A DNA stretch of 64,000 bases from positions 12,179,181 to 12,243,180 of the forward strand of contig JANAVB010003400.1 of assembly GCA_029216955.1 (NCBI GenBank). The letters run 5' to 3'. Below the pieces are notes generated by a model, which had not been told where the DNA came from, did not search any database, and saw nothing but the letters and a program-made list of their open reading frames with translations. This document shows positions 52,228 through 64,000 of the stretch, piece after piece. The translations under genes were made by a program, and so were the position numbers. This stretch comes from Iris pallida. Its lineage: Eukaryota > Streptophyta > Magnoliopsida > Asparagales > Iridaceae. The stretch's first letter is position 1; each line of letters begins with the position of its first letter.

Positions 52228-55200
52228 TGTTTTTGTGGTCGCCCATACAGGCCGAGTTTGTCACTTCGGATATATTACTGTATCAATGTGAGCCTGCATA
52301 TAGGATTAGAATCTAGGTATCTCATCCACATGCTTGATCTCTTCCCTTGATTCCAATTTTGAACTCTCGTCCGACTACTTTGATTTCTTTCTGCTCGATT
52401 TTTTCGCTTTAAATTATATCTTTTCCCCTTCGTGCTTGATGTAGAGGTTAGGAAGATGACTTATACTAGATATATGTGTCATATTTCTCAATTACTCTAT
52501 TAGTTGACTTTTATAAGTTGGGTAGTATGCCTTGTGGCCTATCACCATATATTTTTATAACCCAATAATAAAGTATAACTGGATGGCACTGAATATATGC
52601 TAGCGTAGGAACAGATGTGTACCTAGAATCAAGAGTTTTAGTAGCCCATACTCCATTCGTCAACCACAGCCTGAAACCAGAGATAGTAGGACGACGGTAT
52701 AAGCAGGAACACCGGCCAAGACATAGACCCTTATGAAACTTGAACTATTTATAACTTCCTTCATCATTATCTCCCATACTTATATTTTGTACTACCATGA
52801 ATGATGTTGCTATTTATAGCATAGTTTTGCAAACTTATCTTTTATCAAGCTTGTTCAAGACATATGTTTATTGGGGACGCCCGCTAGCATATTGTCTAAT
52901 TAGAATCAATGTATTATGGTCTGATCAACCGTAGTGCACTTGGTTCGCTCTTTATATGATTATCCTATGTGGATTGAGATATAAAGGTATCTAGAATATC
53001 ATCCGCGACTGCATTGACAATTCCCTCTTGAATTTTTATTTTTCTTGAAATTGCGTGTTTATATTCCATAACATCTTCTTGGAACTCTTTATTGTTTTCG
53101 CCTTTCACTAATTTAGAAAGACAAACGCTCGTATTTGATAAGTAGATAAGGAGTACCCCCCATGGCCGTGATAGTTGCATACACGAGCATAGCTACCATC
53201 GGCCAGTCGTGTGATTACATCCTTGTCTTGAGTTACTCGTTCTTCCCTCGACCCTAAAAGTACTATTGTGACCTTCTAGTCAATTGAAATTGATAATGAT
53301 TAGAATCATACCTTTGGTCGAAACACCAACGTAGGCGAATATTTATTCTCAAGGAACCAAATATTATGAGTCTCTAATTATTTTCTCTATTTTTTTGCGT
53401 AACTAGCCACCCTTATTCCTTAACCCAACCCTTACCCGACCAAGCCCCACAATTCAGACTTAAGATGAATAGACAAAAGTAAGGACATATATTTACCATG
53501 ACTATAATAGACACCCATCCCGAGATTGGGATCCAACATGCATTATTCAAGTTATACCATTTTATTATTAAGATATGACTTAACATTAGAACAACGCATT
53601 TACTAGCTTAGCCAGTATACATAACATAATACTCTGTCATATTATGTTATACTAGTTATCAACAACGATGCATGAGCGCTACATTCAGAACCCTTATTAC
53701 CATAGTCTGGCAGGTTTAACAAATAGAAATTCATGAATTAGTCGTTAGAAATCTTTCATATAACGTGCTTTAGAGTTTGTTACCCATATTGATAGACTCT
53801 CGTATACTATGGAGGAGTGGGTCATTAAATTTTATCGACTCATGTATCATGGTACGCAATCATATCCATTTATTATAAATCGGGGTACGATCCTCGAATT
53901 TGATTAATATCTACCATCTCACGTTATTGATCACATCGTGCCTTATTATTATTATCAAAGGTCAAGGTACGATGTCGTGACTTAAATATTCCTAACCTCA
54001 TTATTCCTGAAACCATATCCTAGTTTCTAGGGTGAATAGACTGTAAGCCTTCTACATTTTAGGATTACTAAGCTTACGATTGAATAAAGTAAATTGATTC
54101 TCACTAGGATGATAAATTAGTGACTTATGAACTCCCACTTTCTAATTAGATCTTTTGGTGTCCCTTACCGTAACTTTGATAGTTAGAGCGTAAGACTAGA
54201 TGTTACCTTCCAACAAATTTCTTATGCAAGACCTAGACGAGCCCACCTTCATCTAGATATATCATGTCCCACTCGAACATGCCCCCTTGTACTCTATTTT
54301 TATGATATGAATTTCAGGTAAAAAGGACTATCTACAACCCTTACTGTAATATCGATGTACTTTCTGACTTCAGTTAGAGATCGAAGCTCGACTCAATTCT
54401 TTCAACCCAATATACGGATGTGACCTACTCAAAGTCCACTACACACGTCACTAGTGTGCTACTCACTTGAGTCTTCTTCTGCTACTTAAACACAAAAGTC
54501 ACAGAATGCACATTTTTGAACCTAGTCAACCATCCGGACTGACAATTAGGCCAACCACTTGAATTGGAACCTATTCTATATTACCTTAACCTAATAGGGA
54601 TGGTTTAAATTGATTCCATAAGATTTTGTCCAGCCACTTAGATTAAAATCTAAGGTTCATGCAATCAAAGATTGAAGTCCAATTAGGGAACCTATTGAGA
54701 CTCAGTTAAACCCATCTATGCATATCACTATGTTTGGACTATAAAACCAAACCTTATGAAATAGGTCCCTACACCAGTTATGTAGTCCCCATCTCTTGGT
54801 TCACTAAAACCTCCTTTCCATCAGTCCCTTAACCGTACCTCTTTGTAGCCAAGGTTATGGGAGGAAAGGAATCCTTTTGTACAAATTTATTTCCGGTTAT
54901 GCTTAACCAAGACCTCTCCTACTGCCTTGATAAGACATGGTCGATATGGAAGCAATGTTAATATGTAATGCCTAGACTTCCTACAGAGTCCGTGATCGCG
55001 ATCAGAACAACCTCATATTCTTATACCTCTCCTTGGAATTTGGCCTTCTTAGAAGTCTTAATGTGCTTCCCACGATTAACCAAACTTCCTTAAGTGGGTA
55101 GAACCTTGAACTTCGTGTCCTCTATCTTCTATAATGGGATGCCAAATTAGATTCCAACGTAACCGTTCTTCCATCTATTTAAAAGTTGCGATACGATCTT

Positions 55201-56395
55201 TATATTGTCTTTTATACCCCATTGCTCGTGTAGTTAGATAATAGTGACAAAATATCGCAACCTTGATTCTTTAAATTCTGTTCTATTATAAAAATCGTGC
55301 TTTAGTTTTGGAAACAAAAATTTTTGAAGTGTATTTGCAAGCTTCTCTAGGAGTATAAAATGATTTGGATAGATTAGTTCCAATCAAACTAATAAATCAG
55401 TGCTTTATAACATTCACTCCTATCCATATCAATTGATACCCTCTACCATGACTTTGATATTTTGTGCACAATGTTACCCGTTCCCTTCACCCAAAATTTC
55501 ACACTCAGGAAGTAGAAGGGCCACTCTACACACATGACATAAATGTCCCGCTTAAATACACCATTCTGTGCTCCATTACGACCATGCAACATTTATGACA
55601 CATTATTCTCATTAAACAAACAATAGATGCCCTATTTTTTTCCAATTGATGTTAATCATGCAGATAACGACCCACTCCCTTAACTAAACCGAACACCCAT
55701 GATCCACGAAAGTCGTATGAAATATGCATTCCACCCGAGCAAGCACATGCTCCTACGCAACACGAAACATCGATGCCGCAACCACTAAACTCTATGACTT
55801 AAAGAATCCAAGCATTTACTAATCATATCTTATACAAAGGATTCTGCACTTACCATAGGTACCCTCGGCCCAAGAATTCTACTTTTACTTCAAATTTCAT
55901 CTCTTAGTTATTCGTGTTAGGCATAAAACAAATCCTTTTGAACCAACACATGTTAGTATTATTCGAACCAGATATTCCTACCACCTTAACGAAAGCATGA
56001 CCTATAGAGAGGCAATGTTAAAGTGTAATAATTTTCTTATAGTAGTTAATGACCAAGAACACCATGGAAATATATAGATCCACTCAGAATTTATATATCC
56101 CCAATATTCTTGTGATACTCGTTAGAAATTTCCAACTCAGAAGTTTTGTAACAATGTTTTTTACAGTTAGTACAATTCTATAAGTTGGGTAGACCCTTGA
56201 ATGAAGATACCCCCATTTTGTAGAGTTGGTGGAGTCTATTTGGGATTCTGTGGTAACCACCTCATCGGCCGTTTCAAAAACTGAGTCACGGCTTGACGTA
56301 CCTACCCTCCCTGATAATAATTCTCTTTATTTCATAAATTCTATACCTTAAGATTAATTTAATTTTGAGGTCAAAATTTTTATAAGTTGGTAGGA
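52228..56395 (+). other. Element D/E internal region, non-coding
   Basis: A leader of about 280 bp is followed by a TAAGTTGGGTAGTA motif (52513) and then sequence shared with the TRG 3' region (about 52850-53110 versus 9560-9830 inverted) and with F (63660-63990). Beyond 53200 the sequence is stop-filled. Segments near 54890-55330 and 55960-56390 are diverged direct repeats, each holding a TAAGT(T)GGGTAGA motif (55092, 56177). The final polypurine tract TAAGTTGGTAGGA abuts LTR E. Confidence 0.6.
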
Positions 56396-59085
<2,690 letters not shown>

Positions 59086-62000
59086 TGTAAAACCCCTAAA
59101 TTTCTACTATATTTTTATCGATTTTTGGTACTGATTAAAAATTTTTGTATTGTACGTCGCGTAGTCGTATTATACGTCGTACACGGAATTTTATTTTTCG
59201 TTTTGCTCGACGAGTGCGACTATGTGCGAGTGTACATATTTTTAGAAAAATATTTTTTCTATTTTTATGGTTTCAAAATAATATATGTAATAATTTGTTT
59301 TAGCTATCATACCAACATTTCAAGTCCGTTATTTTATTGTAAAAAGTCTTTTATGAAAACAGTTATTATTAATAAATAATTTTTGTGCATACACATATTT
59401 CATAAATATCTTATTAGTTTATTTTAAATAATAATGTAATTTTCAAAATTAATATTATTATTATTTTTGGAAAACATATTTTGACTTTATTATGGCAATT
59501 TAAATCGTGATTTGAACTTATGTATTTATTTAAATGGTTAAATAATTGAAATTTGAATTATTGATTTGATTTTAAACTAAAGAATCTAATTAGATTTAAA
59601 TTGGATTCTTATTTGGATTTGGATTTGATGGATTTTAAATTAAATTGCGAATTATCTATTTTGGGTTTAAATTACTCCTAATTATTATCCAATTGGGAAT
59701 TCCTACGTCCTATAAATAGGCAGGTAATCCTCCAATTTATTATTCATCCACAACAAAATTCCACAACCAAACGTGTATCGTGTCCGTGTCCCATCCACTA
59801 CTTATCTTCTTTTACATATACAAATTTCTGCGTCCGACCAACCCGGACGTCAATCCATCCCGTGTCTCGCAGGACACTTCTCCCAGCCTTGTGTCGGATA
59901 CTCCCGACCTAAACCTTAAGCCTAACTCAGCCCCTATCCACTACCCTACACGACGTCCACACCCTCGCCATAGACCACCAGCCTTCACATCGTCCCGACC
60001 ACTAGCACCATGCCCACGACGTCAACACCACCACAGCCATCTACCGCCACCACCACATCAGACTTCGGACCCATCACCACTAGGGCTGTCGTGCCACCAG
60101 CGGCTAGCAATCACTACCCCTGTCTCATCCGCCTCGACCAATAGGTCGACCAACCATAGAATTCCTCCGCCACACCCAACAAAACCCACCAGCAACACAT
60201 AGAGAGAGGAAAGAGGAAGGACGAACCTGAACCCGACGTTGTCGGTGGCTCCCACTGCCTGAGTACTGTTCTCCGCCTCCGCACCCCAGCCTCGCCGAAC
60301 CACCGACTCTCCCACCGGCGTCCTTCTCCCGCATCCCCTCTTTCCGAACAGTCGAAACCCTTGTCCCCCGGCCGCGTCGCCCTACGCTATCGGAACCCTC
60401 GCCGGAAAACCCCCTCCGTCTTCACCACTTCCCTCTATCAACCGCTTCTCCCTGGACCAACTCACCTCCGTCGAAGCCGAACCCATCACCGGCCGCCCTC
60501 TTTGCCGTGCCCGTCCCGAGCCGCCGCGCCGGAGCTTTCGCCGCCCACGCGCGCGAAACCCTGCTTCTCCGCCGACCTAAAACTCCACCGTCCGTCCTCC
60601 ACACGCAGTGCCGGACTCACCCCCGTTCTCCTTTCCTCCGCCGCGTCCCCCAACTCTCGCAGACCAAGCCCGGCTGCGACCGCCGCCTCCGCTTCCTCTC
60701 CCACCGCCGGAGCGGTGAGCTCCACTCCGAACCCCCTTCTACCTCCGTCGTGCTCGCTCAGCTGTGCCACCCCCGCCGTCACCCGCTTCTCCACTCCGCC
60801 TTTCTCTTCCCTCCACGACCGCCGCTCCCCTGGTTCACGCTCGCCGCCTCCCTTTCACTCTCTCACTCCTTTTTTCCTCTCAGTCTCTCTCTCTCTCTCT
60901 TTCAGTATTGATTTTTTTGGGTTACTTTTATTAGTCCTGTTCTCCTCGGAAGAGGAGAAGGAGAACCGTTTGTGTTTTTTTTATTTTATTTATTTTTTTT
61001 TATTTTTTTTCTTGTTTTATTTTGTTATTTATTATTAATAAGAGTATTATTATTATTAGATAATAGTCATTTTATGGGTATTTTTATATTATTACTATTA
61101 TTATTTTGGGAGTTTCTGTTGTTATTTTGAAGAGAGTGTTTTGTCTTTACTGTTAATAATAATTGATATATTTTATACTATTATTATTGTTATCATTTTC
61201 ATTTATCATTATTAATATTATATCCTCTTCTATTTTCTGGTTGGTATTTTAATTCGTATATGGAAATATTCTGCTAAAGGCATTATAGTACTAAATATTT
61301 TTATGGTATTATTGATAGTACATATATTTATGTATTTGGTTATGTTAAGATAAGTAATCAGTATTACTATGTCCAAAGATTATTATATGCAGTGATTATT
61401 ATTATATTTTTATAAATATACATATTAAATAATTTTCTAAAAAGGTTATCTTGCAACAAAAAGATTATATAGAGGCTTGGCCCTATACATATTTCCAATG
61501 TTAGTCTTAGCCTTAGATAACGTTTCTATATATATATATACATATATATATTTCTAAAATTATTTTTAACTATTATAAGTATAGTCTTCAAGGGTTATAA
61601 ATAGTTTTTCTAAAAATCATAAATATTTTATTATCCATTTTCTTTGATCTTCTCCTTTCCATGACCAATCCCATTACTCCTATTCCTTTGCCCATTTCGA
61701 GACTACCATATGTCCAAACAACACAAATTGACCGTCGTAGACCTAATGGGACTGTCCGTGCCACCATCCGAGGTCCCCTTGTACAGTTGTTGCACCAAGG
61801 TCACAATTCGTGCCACATTGATCATCGCAGCACACCAGGAGTCCTACCAGGCAAGACACCTTGCCATTTGCTGTTTACTTATTTTTAGCTCATATTTCAT
61901 GCCTTATTTAATTTCTTTATGCAAAATAAACTGTGATACATGGCAAAACTGTTAGAACTTACTGTTCATTTATATTTCTCGCTGTGTATTATTTTCTTAT

Positions 62001-63186
62001 AAATTAAACCTAGATTTAAGAGACCACCTTTGTGTGTTGCATTCATGGCCTTGACACGTTGTAACAAGAAGTAGTGTGTCGCATGTAGAACACGGAAGTG
62101 CATGATTGGCTGGCCACCAGTACGTACAAGCCGTACGAAAGGAATAACCGCTAATAGAGATTGCATGCTAGTTTGACTTAGCGGTTATAGTAGTTTATGT
62201 TGTGGATACAACACAGTAGGCATTGGGCGGGGAGGACAATTCCTTAGCGTATGGGCTTCGATGCACTTCCCTTGTGACCCGGACTCTCCGTTGGAGATAC
62301 GGGATTGATGACCCAAGATTACTGACGGCCACTGACGATTCTGCGGAACGTCATGCTCTTACTGATGGGCCCTCTAGTGCCCAAGGGAGACTACGCCGAT
62401 CCTATTCAGCCAGGGCCCATGTGCAGGAAGGATTGTTCATAACTACATTTCACTTAGAACGGTAGGCTACCTTATCCGTTAGGTACGAGTACTTTTGGTT
62501 TGGGTACTTGTATCTGACCGTGACTTGGAACAATAACTTATCGCGGATTAGTTCATCACATCTTGTCCATGTTTGGTTGTAGGTATGACTTACTACTTTG
62601 ATGAGAAGGTATTGAACCTTGTTGGGGTCCGGATACCATATTGGATTCTTAGCATGGAAAGATACGTCACCGTGAATTAGTTTACCATCTCCTGTCCTTG
62701 TTTGGTTGGGGGGATGGTACGCTCGTTCAGTAGGTGCGTATTGGACCATGTTATAATTCGATTTACTTATTTACTTGAGCAATATTTATTCAGTTTATAT
62801 GGCATGATATTATGTGTCTTGTTACGTCCCTCTGAGGACCTGGTTGTCTTGCCAGGTGTGTGCTATTGTCTTTCGCAGGTGCTTTAGCTCTAGCCGTGTT
62901 CATTGCCATTTCTCGAGGATGATTGCACTTGGATCGTCTTCGCTTCGCTCGCCAAATTCATATCTTTTCTTATGTATTTTTCTTTTACTTGTTGGTAGTG
63001 GATTTGTCTCCGCCCAACATATTGTATCAAGACAATTCGTCATCATTATATGATATCTTTTATTCATTTATTTGTGTGGATGAGATTAGTTATGGTTCTA
63101 CTGTATTTTACAGCTTACGTATATATATTATACGGCTGGCATGCCTACGTTCCTAGTCCTACGTATTTTGGGACTGGGGCGTTATA
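59086..63186 (+). repeat. Gypsy element F, LTR (about 4.1 kb)
   Basis: Starts TGTAAAACCCC at 59086 and ends GGGGCGTTATA at about 63186 (last C changed to T). TATA box TATAAATAGG at 59711-59720 is followed by a strikingly GC-rich, pyrimidine-rich leader (59860-60900) and then T-rich sequence. The 3' third matches the G LTR. A near-duplicate of about 125 bp lies at 62567-62815 (CTTGTCCATGTTTGGTTG versus CCTGTCCTTGTTTGGTTG). The Ser/Pro-rich reading frame at 60361-61038 lies in this leader and is not treated as a gene. Confidence 0.85.
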
Positions 63187-64000
63187 TGTTTTTGTGGTGG
63201 CCCATGCTGGTCAAGATAAATTGTTTGGTTACTTTACCGTACCAAGCAAGCCTGCGTATAGGATTAAAAGTCTAGGATCTCATCCACATACTTGACCTCT
63301 TTCCTTGATTTTATCTACCGTTTGACTCATCAATTGCATCTTGCTTGCTTGCTTCCATCGCTATTATTATCTTCCCTTCTTGCTCGCTAGAGATTGACCC
63401 TACTAGTTAATTGTCCCAAAACACCATTAGTTTAATTCTTTAAGTTGGGTAGAATACCTTATAAACTAGCAACCCCTTTGACCTAGTGACCTATATTAGC
63501 AAGCTTATTTAGATCCTAGAATCTAGAGGACCTAACCCGTCTAGCCAACCAAGGACTTGGACAAAAAAACTATAGGACGACTGTATGACTTAGAATCATT
63601 CTACCTTCTTTAAATCTTAATCTCTCGTGCCTATGTATTTACCATTTTGACTAATGATGCTAATGTAGCCTAGTTTTTGCAAGCTTATTCTTTATCGAGT
63701 TTGTTCATGACATATGCTATTGAGCGCTCACTAACCTATTGTCTAATCAAAATCGGTGCATAATGGTCTGATCAACCAAGTGCACTTTGGTTCGCTTTAT
63801 TTTATCGTTCTTCATGGATGGGGACATAGCTAAACTTGTCCTTTAGAATCCCATCCACGGCTGTCTTGACAATTCCTTTGAAATTCTTTTCGGTCGTCTT
63901 TGAATCACGTATTCGTATTCGATAACGCCTCCTTCGAACTCTATATTGCTTTCGCCTTCACCTATTTTAGAAAGACGAAGGCGTTATACTAGCACTCCCT
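63187..64000 (+). mobile_element. Element F internal region, start
   Basis: Begins with the TTTTTGTGGTGGCCCATGC block beside the LTR. After a leader of about 240 bp comes TAAGTTGGGTAGAATACC (63437), then sequence matching D/E near 52510-53130 and the TRG 3' region. No gag or pol reading frame is seen before the window ends, so F may also be a non-coding derivative. Confidence 0.6.

Noticed and set aside
60361..61038. A 225-codon Ser/Pro-rich plus-strand ORF as a host gene
   Set aside because: It lies in the GC-rich leader of the F LTR, is low in complexity, has open frames on the other strand too, and ends in a T-rich run. No domain is recognisable.

Overview
The window looks like plant nuclear heterochromatin. 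It is a nest of LTR retrotransposons with two CACTA-type DNA transposons and one probable SINE, and I find no convincing host gene, rRNA or functional tRNA gene. The plant assignment rests on the families: Ty1/copia elements with Sirevirus features, Ty3/gypsy chromoviruses of the Tekay/Del type with 3-4 kb LTRs, CACTA ends, and TATA boxes inside LTRs. Nothing in it fixes the species. All coding regions are broken by stops or frameshifts.

Layout. 1-380 is the end of a CACTA element sitting in the LTR of an old plus-strand gypsy element (G). G's LTR (381-1098, 24982-25027) is split by SIRE-1, a minus-strand Sirevirus at 1099-24981 with 0.95 kb LTRs. SIRE-1 is itself split in pol by a 14.8 kb gag-only gypsy complex, TRG (5958-20739), arranged LTR-gag-LTR-gag-LTR between a single ATCTC target duplication. 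G's degenerate internal region runs 25028-27654. A second Sirevirus, SIRE-2 (27655 to about 46507, minus strand, lacking its 5' LTR and gag), carries two insertions: TEK, a full-length chromodomain Tekay element (28646-40265, target duplication TATGT) in its 3' LTR, and CACTA-2, a 1.2 kb CACTA element (44639-45860, target duplication AAA) in its integrase. 46508-49136 is unclassified, with small tandem repeats and two opposed TATA boxes. 49137-59085 is a plus-strand non-coding LTR element (D/E, LARD-like) with a probable SINE in its left LTR; its right LTR is cut by another plus-strand gypsy element, F (LTR 59086-63186, internal region running off the window).

How the parts relate. TEK encodes gag, protease, reverse transcriptase, RNase H, integrase and chromodomain. 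TRG encodes only gag, ending just before the place where protease would begin, and shares with TEK a block next to the LTR (primer-site region) and a pre-polypurine-tract block. TRG and D/E therefore look like non-autonomous relatives of Tekay-type elements. Both Sirevirus copies keep remnants of the same extra ORF between pol and the 3' LTR, in the position of the env-like ORF of some Sireviruses. Percent identities were judged by eye only; no alignment or database search was run.
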